Assembly: GCF_028858515.1 (NCBI RefSeq)
Contig: NZ_JAPJZJ010000001.1
Coordinates: 62,001-126,000, forward strand
Reading direction: 5' to 3'
Origin: Aurantiacibacter sp. D1-12
GTDB taxonomy: Bacteria > Pseudomonadota > Alphaproteobacteria > Sphingomonadales > Sphingomonadaceae
Length of the DNA: 64,000 nt
Of this stretch, positions 32,070-39,732 are shown piece by piece (position 1 is the stretch's first letter; each line of letters starts with the position of its first letter). Below the pieces are notes generated by a model. It had not been told where the DNA came from, ran no database searches, and worked only from the letters and a program-made list of their open reading frames with translations. The position numbers and the translations under genes were made by a program.

Positions 32070-32912
32070 TCACCAGCCTCCCGAGGCGCCGCCGCCACCG
32101 AATGAGCCACCACCGCCGGAGAAACCTCCGCCGCCGCCAAAGCCGCCTCCGCCGCTCCAGCCGCCACCACCGCTCCCAGACGCGCCGCGGACGATAGCCT
32201 TACCGGCCTCCCAAAGGATGATGTCACCCACTGTGCCAGCTACGCCGCCGCGATAGCGCCTGCGGCCCTTGCTGCCTGAGATCATCGGCAGGATGAAAAA
32301 GAAGAACAGGAAACCCAACCAGATGATCGTACCAATCGGGAATCCACCTTCGCTACGCGATTGGCCGGCCTGCTGCGCGATGGCAGCGGCTTCTTCCGGA
32401 GGGAGTTCGAGCTGGGTGATGATCTGGTCAGATGCCCATGCAATCCCGCCAGAGAAGTCTCCGGCGCGAAAATAGTCTTTCATGCCTTCGACATACTCGA
32501 AGGCGAGTCCGTCCGGGATAATATGCTCCAAACCGTAGCCGACCTCGATCCGCATACGCCGTTCGTTTGGCGCCACAATCAGGATGATGCCGTCATTGTT
32601 CTCGGCATCGCCCAGCGCCCATTCGCGGCCAAGCTGGTATCCATAGTCGGCAATGTCGTAGCCTTGCAGGCTATCGAGAGTGACGATGACGAACTGACGC
32701 TGGTTGCGTTCTTCGAATGCATCGAGTTGCTGCGTCAGCTTCGCCTCGGTGTTGGCATCGATGATATTCGCCTGATCGAGAACCGGTGAGGTCCCGCGAT
32801 CCGGGAAGACGGGCTGGGCGTGAGCGACTGCCGCCCAGTTCGCCGCCATCAAGGCGGCAAACAAGACGAGCAGGAGCCTCAGCGGCCATTGGGGTGAGCG
32901 AGTGGCGATCAC
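32070..32912 (-). CDS. TPM-domain protein, YgcG type, with Gly-rich C-terminus
   Basis: The protein has 280 residues. A signal peptide (LLVLFAALMAANWAAVAHAQ) leads to an extracytoplasmic TPM domain (DQANIIDANTEAKLTQQLDA, then NDGIILIVAPNERRMRIEVG). A membrane helix near residues 197-212 (IIWLGFLFFFFILPMI) follows, and a Gly-rich tail with about five Gly-Gly-Gly-Gly-x blocks. It faces the periplasm and may recruit or protect a membrane complex. Its 4-base overlap with lemA and a 1-base gap to the second TPM gene show a single operon. Confidence 0.9.
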   Translation of the reverse strand: MIATRSPQWPLRLLLVLFAALMAANWAAVAHAQPVFPDRGTSPVLDQANIIDANTEAKLTQQLDAFEERNQRQFVIVTLDSLQGYDIADYGYQLGREWALGDAENNDGIILIVAPNERRMRIEVGYGLEHIIPDGLAFEYVEGMKDYFRAGDFSGGIAWASDQIITQLELPPEEAAAIAQQAGQSRSEGGFPIGTIIWLGFLFFFFILPMISGSKGRRRYRGGVAGTVGDIILWEAGKAIVRGASGSGGGGWSGGGGFGGGGGFSGGGGSFGGGGASGGW

Positions 32913-33514
32913 TCGCTACGCATATCCAGTTCTTCGGCGACTTCCGCGCCTTCAGTCGCGGCTTCGTACATCACCATTGGCTCTGCGCCGTGGATGATGT
33001 TCGCGCCGATGGTATCGGGGAAGGTGCGGATGGTGGTGTTATACTGGCGAACCGCCTCGTTATAGTCGCGGATCGACACGCGGATTCGATTCTCGATGCC
33101 TTCAACCTGCACCATCATGCGGCCGAAGTTTTCCTGACTCTGCAGCTGCGGATACTGCTCCTGAACCACCATCAGGCGTGACAGCGCGCCACCAAAGGTG
33201 TTTTGCGCCTGCTGGTACTGCGCCATCGCTTCGGGGTCGTTCAGATCTTCGCTGTCGAGCTGGATCTCCGGGCGAGTTGCCGATGCTCGGGCTTCGATCA
33301 CGCCCTGCAGAGTTTCACGTTCTTCCTCTGAACCGGCCATCGCAATTTCCTGCAGATTGCCGAGCAAGTTTGCACGTTCCTGGAACGCTGCCTCAACGTC
33401 AGCCCATTTGGCGCGAGCATTCTCTTCAGCGGTTGGAACCGAGTTGATACCGCACGCTGCGAGCGCAAGGCTCCCGACGACAACAGTGAAAGTGGTGCTC
33501 AGACGCTTGAACAT
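32909..33514 (-). CDS. lemA: LemA family lipoprotein
   Basis: The protein has 201 residues. A lipoprotein signal ends SLALAAC with Cys21. The LemA core is NARAKWADVEAAFQERANLL, ATRPEIQLDSEDLNDPEAMA, NTFGGALSRLMVVQEQYPQL and RVSIRDYNEAVRQYNTTIRT. It is a helical, membrane-tethered protein of uncertain role. It is the first gene of the lemA-TPM-TPM operon. Across a 144-base gap it is divergent from mscL; that gap has an AT-rich stretch with TTTATATAG at about 33553 but no promoter I can place. Confidence 0.92.
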   Translation of the reverse strand: MFKRLSTTFTVVVGSLALAACGINSVPTAEENARAKWADVEAAFQERANLLGNLQEIAMAGSEEERETLQGVIEARASATRPEIQLDSEDLNDPEAMAQYQQAQNTFGGALSRLMVVQEQYPQLQSQENFGRMMVQVEGIENRIRVSIRDYNEAVRQYNTTIRTFPDTIGANIIHGAEPMVMYEAATEGAEVAEELDMRSE

Positions 33515-33658
33515 GCGATTAGTCCTCCTGAAATTCCCTTTTAGGTGTGTTGTTTATATAGCACGGCAGCCGCTGTGTTCAAGGCGAGCCGCGCTATTGC
33601 AGCGGTTTGTTTCCTTTGGCAGACCCCCCAAACCATAAACGGGGAGCCAGAGAGACCT

Positions 33659-34093
33659 ATGTTTTCAGAGTTCAAGGAATTCATTGCCAAGGGCAATGTG
33701 ATGGAGCTTGCGGTCGCGGTAATCATCGCGGGTGCTTTTGCGGTTATCGTAACATCGCTTACCAATGACATGATCATGCCGTTGGTCGGCGCAATCTTTG
33801 GTGATGTTGATTTCAGCGCGAAGTACATGGTTTTGAGCGGAGCCGAGCTGGTAGAGGACGGCATGTCGCTTGAGGCGGCGCGTGAAGCGGGCGCCAATGT
33901 GCTGGCATGGGGTGCGTTTGTCACCAGCATCATCAACTTTGTGATCCTGGCCTTCATCATCTTTATGCTCGTGCGGTACGCCAACAAGGTGCAGGCGCGC
34001 TTCGAGAAGGAAGAGGAAGCCAAAGCTGAAGAGCCTGCAGGCCCTACCGAAATCGAGCTGCTGACTGAAATTCGCGACGCATTGAAGAAATAA
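33659..34093 (+). CDS. mscL: Large-conductance mechanosensitive channel MscL
   Basis: The protein has 144 residues. The N-terminal MFSEFKEFIAKGNVMELAVA and VIIAGAFAVIVTSLTNDMIM match MscL TM1 with the pore-lining Gly and Ala; the second helix is GAFVTSIINFVILAFIIFML, with a charged C-terminal helix ending EIRDALKK. The channel opens under membrane tension and releases solutes during osmotic downshock. The ATG at 33659 is preferred over an upstream open frame that carries no signal. A hairpin follows at 34144-34176. Confidence 0.96.
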   Translation: MFSEFKEFIAKGNVMELAVAVIIAGAFAVIVTSLTNDMIMPLVGAIFGDVDFSAKYMVLSGAELVEDGMSLEAAREAGANVLAWGAFVTSIINFVILAFIIFMLVRYANKVQARFEKEEEAKAEEPAGPTEIELLTEIRDALKK

Positions 34094-34132
34094 TGGGGAG
34101 GGCGCGCTGTTCGCGCCAGACTCCAACTTCAC

Positions 34133-34160
34133 TTCACATTAAGCGGGCAGTCCCTATATA
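34133..34160 (+). promoter_or_regulatory. Predicted sigma-70 type promoter for ssrA
   Basis: TTCACA at 34133-34138 is 16 bases from TATATA at 34155-34160. It lies just upstream of the tmRNA acceptor segment and inside the hairpin region that ends mscL. The match is good but rests on consensus only. Confidence 0.42.
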
Positions 34161-34176
34161 GGTGCTGCCCGTTTTT
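34144..34176 (+). terminator. Intrinsic terminator after mscL
   Basis: CGGGCAG (34144-34150) pairs with CTGCCCG (34165-34171), followed by TTTTT (34172-34176). The 14-base loop is long and contains the TATATA of the putative ssrA promoter, so the same bases may have two uses. Confidence 0.6.
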
Positions 34177-34177
34177 G

Positions 34178-34510
34178 CGGGATATGGCGATAAACTGCGC
34201 CGTGTAATAGGTACAACGGACCCGGGGGCAGTACCCGGCGGCTCCACCACAAACGGCTGTGATTACAGCATTTTATGACGGGGCCGAACTAGGATCGACG
34301 TGTGCTGAAAGACGGTGTTTTTGCTCGGGCTGAGTAACCCGTAAAACTGTTCAAAACCTATAAGTGCAAACGATAACGAAGCACTCGCAATCGCTGCGTA
34401 ATCTGACGTCCTAACGGACTGATCTTACAAAGCTAAAGCGCGGTTGGACCCACCGGGCAACAGAAGCGGATTCCGGGGCCCCGGGGAGAGGCTAGCAACA
34501 GAATCTCCTC
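34178..34510 (+). ncRNA. ssrA: tmRNA (ssrA), circularly permuted two-piece type
   Basis: The acceptor segment comes first. It has a T stem CCGGG/CCCGG (34222-34226 and 34234-34238) and acceptor strand CGGCTCC, then A and CCA ending at 34249. A spacer follows. The coding segment starts at GGGGCCG (34280-34286), which pairs with CGGCTCC, then AACTAGGATCGACG as in normal tmRNA 5' ends. The tag frame (34366-34401) codes ANDNEALAIAA and a stop. A last stem GGGGAGA/TCTCCTC (34483-34489 and 34504-34510) is near the end. Outer ends are estimates. It rescues stalled ribosomes. It fills most of the 34094-34614 stretch; I see nothing else there but the promoter and hairpin noted. Confidence 0.93.
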
Positions 34511-34614
34511 ACTTATCCTTACTGTTTATCGATAAATCTCTGCGCTTAGTCAGTTAGCTGCTGAAGTGCGGAAATATTTGCGCTCAACCCCGCGCCAAGG
34601 AACGGGGAACAATT

Positions 34615-35292
34615 GTGCCAAATGAACAATCCAACAGCCGTTTGACGGCATTTGTCGACCTTCTGATCGTTGTCGCGGTCCTTGTGATAGTGAAACAAAG
34701 TGTTCTGCCGCACACGGTCGTCTATGCGGGGCCAGTGTCGACGTTTAGCGCGATGGTGGTGGCTACATTCCTGCTCCATCGACGCGGCTTTTCCTGGGCA
34801 GGTCTCGGGTTGAACTGGCCTGAGAGCTGGCCGAGAACTCTTGGACTGGCCGTGCTGATCTTCATAGCCTTCTTGCTAACTGTCGCTGCCTTTCAAGCTC
34901 TTGCAGATCTCTTCTTCGAAGACATCGGCACCAGTGGCCGCTTTAACTTCGTGCGTGGAAATCTGGGTGCCTATCTGCTCATCATGGCGATTGTCTGGAC
35001 GCACGGTTCCTTTTTTGAGGAACTACTCTTTCGGGCCTTTATCATCACGAAAGGCGAGGCCGCTCTAGGAGGAACGCGTATCGCCAGTCTGTTGGCCGTT
35101 GTGTTGGCAGCGATCTTTTTTGGATACCGGCACTACTACTACCAAGGCATGCACGGTGCAGTTGTTACCGGCGGGATCGGACTGGTATTCGGACTGATCT
35201 ACTTGAAGATCGGCAGGCAGAATATCATGCCGCTGATCATCGTTCATGGGATCGCGAATTCGATAGCACAAACCTCAAGGTTTCTGAGCTAG
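34615..35292 (+). CDS. CPBP family intramembrane metalloprotease (CAAX protease-like)
   Basis: The protein has 225 residues and about eight membrane helices. The three motifs of the family are present: FFEELLFRAF with the Glu-Glu and Arg, FGYRHYYYQG with the metal-binding His, and IIVHGIANS with a second His. Some members process prenylated or bacteriocin-like peptides, others only act in self-immunity. The start is GTG at 34615, with a GGGGA stretch 8-12 bases before it. The gene stands alone after the tmRNA. Confidence 0.9.
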   Translation: MPNEQSNSRLTAFVDLLIVVAVLVIVKQSVLPHTVVYAGPVSTFSAMVVATFLLHRRGFSWAGLGLNWPESWPRTLGLAVLIFIAFLLTVAAFQALADLFFEDIGTSGRFNFVRGNLGAYLLIMAIVWTHGSFFEELLFRAFIITKGEAALGGTRIASLLAVVLAAIFFGYRHYYYQGMHGAVVTGGIGLVFGLIYLKIGRQNIMPLIIVHGIANSIAQTSRFLS

Positions 35293-35300
35293 CGATCACT

Positions 35301-35540
35301 TCAAGCTTGCGTTTCCGCCTCGCGTTCTTTCGCCTCGTACTTCAGGCAATCGAGAATCTTCGCACCGGCAAGGAACACAGCGCCGGTGCAGGCCAGGAAC
35401 AGCAGCTTGCCGCCCCAACCTGGAAATTGCTCGATATAGGCAGCGCCGCGGGTCGTGGCTCCCAAAGCAAGCGCGTAGATGATCAGATAGGCTTCCCAGC
35501 GTGTCTTGATGACGAACAGTCTGCCAATCTTGCGAAACAT
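35301..35540 (-). CDS. Small membrane protein of unknown function
   Basis: The protein has 79 residues. Two hydrophobic helices are seen (AYLIIYALALGATTRGAAYI and WGGKLLFLACTGAVFLAGA), with a positive N-terminus (MFRKIGRLFVIKTRW) and a charged C-terminus. It is convergent with the CPBP gene with 8 bases between stops. I do not recognise it. The 116 bases before it contain GTTAAC but no promoter I can define. Confidence 0.75.
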   Translation of the reverse strand: MFRKIGRLFVIKTRWEAYLIIYALALGATTRGAAYIEQFPGWGGKLLFLACTGAVFLAGAKILDCLKYEAKEREAETQA

Positions 35541-35656
35541 GCGCTCCCTTTCGTTAACTTTTTACAGAGCAAACCCCGTGCCAAGCGCGCAAAACTGCGC
35601 TTTGCGATGGTTAAGGGAAACGCAAATGTAAAGCAAACCGACAGGGCAGATGCGCC

Positions 35657-36910
35657 TTAGAGCAGCTCGGTAAGGTCAAGAGCTTCCAGCAGCTTGCCAC
35701 GAGCAGTCTGTACCGTGTCGGCAAGCGCAGGATCGCCTATCTGCGCAGTATTGATCGTTTCGGGCCAATACTGACTGACAACGCTTTCGACAAGGCTCGC
35801 CTTGTCTTTGTCCAGCATGAAACGGTGATCGACTGTGGCTGGATCGGCGACGACGCGAAGACGCAAACAAGCAGGGCCACCGCCATTGGCCATGCTCTGT
35901 CGAACATCGACAACCTTGACGTGGCGGATCGGGCCATTGCCTTCGAGCATCGCTTGTAGCCAGGTCCAGACTGCGCCGTTTTCGCGGCATTCCTCCGGTA
36001 CGACAAGCGTCATCTCTCCCGATGGCGGAGTGAGAAGCTGCGCGTTGAAGAGATAGGAACTCACCGCGTCAGCAAGGCTCACCGCACTGGCGGGCACTTC
36101 CACAACCTGCGCGCCGGGGCACTTCGCTGCGATAGCGGCATAAGTGCCCGACGGGTCGGCGAATGCCTGCTCGTGGGTGAACAGCACGCCCTCGTTTGCC
36201 ACCGCGACCACATCATTATGGAACGCCCCGGCGGCAATGGCCTCGGGCGCTTGCTCGACAAACAGTGTATGTTCCAGGTCGAGACCATGACTGCGGGCAA
36301 TGATCCGGCTGGCTTGCTCGTGCTGCCTAGCGGGGAAGCGACCGCCGGGGCGACCGTAGACAAACACTTCCAGACCCTTCTCGCCATGCGATGGCGTCAG
36401 GCGCATATGGTTTGCCGCACCCTCATCGCCGAACGTCGGCGGAACCGCGCTATGCACTGCGAAGCGATCACCGTCGGCAAAGGCGAGCTTGAGCTGGCGC
36501 AGCGTATCGGGCCATTCGTGGCTGCGGTGCGGCATGGTGACGAGGTTGGCGACTGTCAGATGGCACTTGCCGTCAGCGGTGTCACTCGCGGGGCTGACCG
36601 TGGCAGCATTGGCGGTCCACATCGAACTTGCCGACCACGCTCCTGCAACCAATGCGGGATCGGTCGTATCATCGGTGGCCAGTTCTTCCAGCCAGCCAGT
36701 GTCTGGGCGCGGTAGCGGCAGGAAGAACCCCTGCGCCAGACCCATAGCCATATTGTGCCGCATCTTTGCTACGCCCTGCAGCGCGGCTGCACGCGGATAT
36801 GACGTGTCGCCTGCGTTCTTCGTCGCGGCGAGGTTGCCGAGGCTCAGACCGGCATAGTTGTGGCTGGGGCCTACGATCCCATCGAAATTGATCTCTACGA
36901 CGTTGCTCAT
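35657..36910 (-). CDS. astB: N-succinylarginine dihydrolase
   Basis: The protein has 417 residues from the ATG at 36910, which overlaps the astA stop in an ATGA. The family start EINFDGIVGPSHNYAGLSLG is clear. The catalytic triad area has AAGAFHNDVVAVAN (His), VEQAPEAIAA and NGGGPACLRLRV (Cys nucleophile). It converts N2-succinylarginine to succinylornithine, ammonia and carbon dioxide: step two of the arginine succinyltransferase pathway. It ends the three-gene operon M20-hydrolase, astA, astB. AstC, AstD and AstE are not in the window. Confidence 0.95.
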   Translation of the reverse strand: MSNVVEINFDGIVGPSHNYAGLSLGNLAATKNAGDTSYPRAAALQGVAKMRHNMAMGLAQGFFLPLPRPDTGWLEELATDDTTDPALVAGAWSASSMWTANAATVSPASDTADGKCHLTVANLVTMPHRSHEWPDTLRQLKLAFADGDRFAVHSAVPPTFGDEGAANHMRLTPSHGEKGLEVFVYGRPGGRFPARQHEQASRIIARSHGLDLEHTLFVEQAPEAIAAGAFHNDVVAVANEGVLFTHEQAFADPSGTYAAIAAKCPGAQVVEVPASAVSLADAVSSYLFNAQLLTPPSGEMTLVVPEECRENGAVWTWLQAMLEGNGPIRHVKVVDVRQSMANGGGPACLRLRVVADPATVDHRFMLDKDKASLVESVVSQYWPETINTAQIGDPALADTVQTARGKLLEALDLTELL

Positions 36911-37920
36911 CGCGGAATGCTCCACACGGTATCACCTTCACCCACGCCAAGAAGGTCAGCGGCGCGAGAGTCAATCGCTACACCATCGCCGCGCAGTTCT
37001 CGCGCTCCGTAGCAGCAGCGGAAATCGGCGAAGCGCCCCGCGGCGATAAGGGCCTTCTCTCCCTTTTCAAGTGCCGTGCTTTCGATAGCGCCGCTATGGG
37101 CATTTGCGATCGAGCGGACCTTGTCTGTTTCGGCAAGCATTGTGGGACCACCGTCGAAGATATCGACATAGCCCTGATAAGAGAACGCCTCGTTTTCCAG
37201 CATGCGCATTGCGGCGCGACCACTGGGGTGGGGCAGGCCGATCACGCTGCGCGCCTCTTCGCCCAGCATGGCGATATAGACCGGGTGCTTTGGCATCAGA
37301 TCGGCAATGAACTGGTTGCCGTGGACGGCGTTGAACTCGTCGGCTTCCTGAAAGCTCATGCCGAAGAACTTGCCGCCGATGGCATCCCAGAAAGGCGATC
37401 CGCCGCGTTCGTCAATAATGCCGCGCAATTCCGCCAGGATCCGGTCGCTAAACCGCTCGCGGTGGCTGGCGATGAAGAGATAACGGCTGCGCGCAAGGAG
37501 CATGCCGAGCCCTCCGGCGCGTTCGCCAGGGTGGAGAAACAGTCCGCCCACTTCGCTGCATCCACCCAGATCGTTCGTCAGGCTGAGCATCTCGGCTGTG
37601 ACGGTGCGTTCAAGTTCCTGCGAATGCTGGGTGAGCGTGGTGATGCGATAGGAATAGAACGGCCATTCCTGCCCCACAGCCGTGAAGACCTGGCAGGTTC
37701 CGCGCACGTCGCCAGTCTCGGTGTTTTCCAGCACCAGCACGAAAGTCTCTGCCTCGATCTCTTCGCCTTCGCGGGCGAAGGCAGCGTCGGACCGCTCCAG
37801 CTTGCCGGTCAGCGAATTGCGATCGGGCGGCAGATTGGTGAAACCGCCTCCTGTCAGTTTCGCCATTTCATACAGAGGTTGCAGGTCGCCGGCCTTGGCC
37901 GCGCGCATGACGAAACTCAT
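36907..37920 (-). CDS. astA: Arginine N-succinyltransferase
   Basis: The protein has 337 residues. The N-terminus FVMRAAKAGDLQPLYEMAKL and the signature FLHPGERAGGLGMLLARSRY and GSPFWDAIGGKFFGMSFQEAD identify AstA. It transfers succinyl from succinyl-CoA to the alpha-amino group of arginine, the first step of the pathway. The start ATG overlaps the stop of the hydrolase gene, and its stop overlaps the astB start, so the three genes are translated together. A single AstA is seen rather than the paired AruF and AruG subunits of pseudomonads. Confidence 0.95.
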   Translation of the reverse strand: MSFVMRAAKAGDLQPLYEMAKLTGGGFTNLPPDRNSLTGKLERSDAAFAREGEEIEAETFVLVLENTETGDVRGTCQVFTAVGQEWPFYSYRITTLTQHSQELERTVTAEMLSLTNDLGGCSEVGGLFLHPGERAGGLGMLLARSRYLFIASHRERFSDRILAELRGIIDERGGSPFWDAIGGKFFGMSFQEADEFNAVHGNQFIADLMPKHPVYIAMLGEEARSVIGLPHPSGRAAMRMLENEAFSYQGYVDIFDGGPTMLAETDKVRSIANAHSGAIESTALEKGEKALIAAGRFADFRCCYGARELRGDGVAIDSRAADLLGVGEGDTVWSIPR

Positions 37921-39128
37921 AGGGTTGCTCCGGAAGCAAGACGGTGGAGGACGATGGCCGAAAGCTGCGCGCGTTCGGTAAGTGAGGGGACGATCATGAA
38001 TTCGTCCGGCGAATGGATGCTGCCACCGCGGACACCCATCGTATCGACAACCGGCACATAATTGGCGGCGATATTGTTGCCGTCGCACACCCCGCCAGAT
38101 GATTGCCAACCAATGGTCTGGCCGAGCGCGGCACCGCTGTCTTTGACCAGATCAAACAGGTTCTGCGCGCGCTCGTCGACCGGCTTTGGCGGACGTGAAA
38201 TGCCACCGTGCAGGTGGATAGAAACCTCATGTTCTCGCTCAATATCAGCCAGCATCATTTTGAGATCTGTGATAAACTGTTCTGCTGCTTTGGTCGCCTT
38301 GGGACGAATGTTGAACCGTAGAACAGCATGATCAGGAACAACATTGTTCGCGGCTCCGCCATCTATCTTGGCTGGATTGATTGGCAGCTCAGCGTGCTGC
38401 ATGGTCTTCAACCGAAGAGCGCAATCTGCAGCGGCAACAATCGCATTACGACCATCCTGCGGGTTACGACCTGCATGGGCCGAGCGACCGGTAAAAGTCA
38501 CCGAGAAATTTCCGCTACCGCCGCGTGCGTGGGCAAGCGTGCCGTCGGGAAGGGCACTCGGCTCGTATGTCAGTGCCGCATATTTGCCTCGCGCCAACTG
38601 GTCGATCAGCGCAGCAGAGGAAAGCGAGCCGGTTTCCTCGTCCGAATTGATCATCACATCGTAACCGATGTTTTGCACCGCCTCGCTGGTTTCGAGGGCG
38701 GTCAGGGCTTCAAGAATAATCGCCAGGCCGGCTTTCATGTCCGCAGTGCCAGGGCCGTTGAGGGTGTCATCGTCCAGCCAGGTCAGATCCTGAAATGCGT
38801 GATCGACGGGGAAGACGGTATCCATGTGGCCTGTGAGCAGGAAGCGCTTCTCCGCTTCCGGGCGGACCGAGCAGACCAGATGGCGACCGTGCGGCTTTTC
38901 AACCTCTTTTCCCTCGGCACTCACAACCGTGACAGGAGCCGGATCGCGTAAGGACACCTCGCCGGGAAGCGTAGAGAAGGCTTCGGCCAGCATGTCTGCC
39001 ACTTGCGCCAGCCCGTCGAGATTACCGGTGCCGGAATTCACTTTGGCCCAGTCCATCGTGCGTTCCAGCATGCGTTGCTGGTCGACGCTCTCGATCAAGG
39101 CGCTCTCGGCAGGGGAAAGTTGTTTCAT
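37917..39128 (-). CDS. M20 family metallohydrolase in the ast operon
   Basis: The protein has 403 residues. It belongs to the M20 dimer family of acetylornithine deacetylase and carboxypeptidase G2: LLTGHMDTVFPVD, GPGTADMKAGLAIILEALTA, NSDEETGSLSS, GRSAHAGRNPQDGRNAIV and SIHSPDEF. It is the first gene of an operon with astA and astB. In the ast pathway the last step removes succinyl from succinylglutamate by AstE, a different family (M14-like). An M20 enzyme here could do that, or remove succinyl from an intermediate, but this is inference. The upstream gap of 175 bases to the PilZ gene is divergent. Confidence 0.9.
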   Translation of the reverse strand: MKQLSPAESALIESVDQQRMLERTMDWAKVNSGTGNLDGLAQVADMLAEAFSTLPGEVSLRDPAPVTVVSAEGKEVEKPHGRHLVCSVRPEAEKRFLLTGHMDTVFPVDHAFQDLTWLDDDTLNGPGTADMKAGLAIILEALTALETSEAVQNIGYDVMINSDEETGSLSSAALIDQLARGKYAALTYEPSALPDGTLAHARGGSGNFSVTFTGRSAHAGRNPQDGRNAIVAAADCALRLKTMQHAELPINPAKIDGGAANNVVPDHAVLRFNIRPKATKAAEQFITDLKMMLADIEREHEVSIHLHGGISRPPKPVDERAQNLFDLVKDSGAALGQTIGWQSSGGVCDGNNIAANYVPVVDTMGVRGGSIHSPDEFMIVPSLTERAQLSAIVLHRLASGATL

Positions 39129-39240
39129 TTGTGACCGCCCTTACCGTCCCCAATCGTCCTGTCAAATCAGGCGTTGGTGAAGGGATGCGGGATGGCTGGC
39201 TCAGTTGCAAGGCGATCTCGCCGTGATGTTACAATTGAGC

Positions 39241-39255
39241 TTAACCGAGGCATAA
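39241..39255. promoter_or_regulatory. CtrA-like box (TTAA-N7-ATAA) upstream of the PilZ gene
   Basis: TTAA at 39241-39244 and ATAA at 39252-39255 have exact 7-base spacing, one mismatch from consensus. It lies 49 bases before the chosen start of the PilZ-like gene. Confidence 0.4.
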
Positions 39256-39303
39256 GAAATCATGCTTATTGTAGGAGGCTCACTGTGGAATCGGAGTTCG
39301 CTC

Positions 39304-39732
39304 ATGTTAGCCGGTGGTGAGCAGTCGCGCCTAGAGACGCGGCAAACTGCCATGTTGCAAGCAAAAATGCGCGACGCGCAGAGCACGCGCTCTGTGCGCT
39401 TGGGAGATTTGTCTCCGAAAGGTATGCTTGTCGTGAGCGACCGCCCTCCTTCCCGTGGTGAATTTGTCGATATTATTGTTGCCGGCCATCAACTCACCGG
39501 CCAAGTCCGCTGGGTTCAAGGACGCCGCTTTGGCCTACGCATGAGCGAACGCATTGATGTGCATGCGATAATGTCCGGAAAGCCGCCAAAAAAGCGGATC
39601 AAGGGCAAGAAGATCGAGATCGAGAACGATCCGGACAAGTGGCCGATCGAGAAAGTTGCGGGAGCCTACGCGTTGCTTGGCGTGACTGCCTTTGCGACTG
39701 CCTACCTGCTGGTGAACTACTTCGTTCTCTGA
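39304..39732 (+). CDS. PilZ-like c-di-GMP receptor with C-terminal membrane helix
   Basis: From the ATG at 39304 (GGAG 7 bases upstream) the protein has 142 residues. An in-frame ATG at 39262 is possible but lacks the ribosome site. An RLETR (R-x-x-x-R) motif, LGDLSPKGMLV (D-x-S-x-x-G) and GQVRWVQGRRFGLRM match PilZ c-di-GMP binding. A basic linker KKRIKGKKIEIEND precedes one C-terminal helix (YALLGVTAFATAYLLVNYFV). It would sense c-di-GMP at the membrane. A strong Shine-Dalgarno and GTG start for an overlapping 11-codon frame lie just upstream, and a CtrA-like box precedes both. Confidence 0.83.
   Translation: MLAGGEQSRLETRQTAMLQAKMRDAQSTRSVRLGDLSPKGMLVVSDRPPSRGEFVDIIVAGHQLTGQVRWVQGRRFGLRMSERIDVHAIMSGKPPKKRIKGKKIEIENDPDKWPIEKVAGAYALLGVTAFATAYLLVNYFVL

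Noticed and set aside
32062-32256. Pro-rich plus-strand frame opposite the Gly-rich tail of the TPM gene
   Set aside because: A mirror of Gly codons; no start signal.
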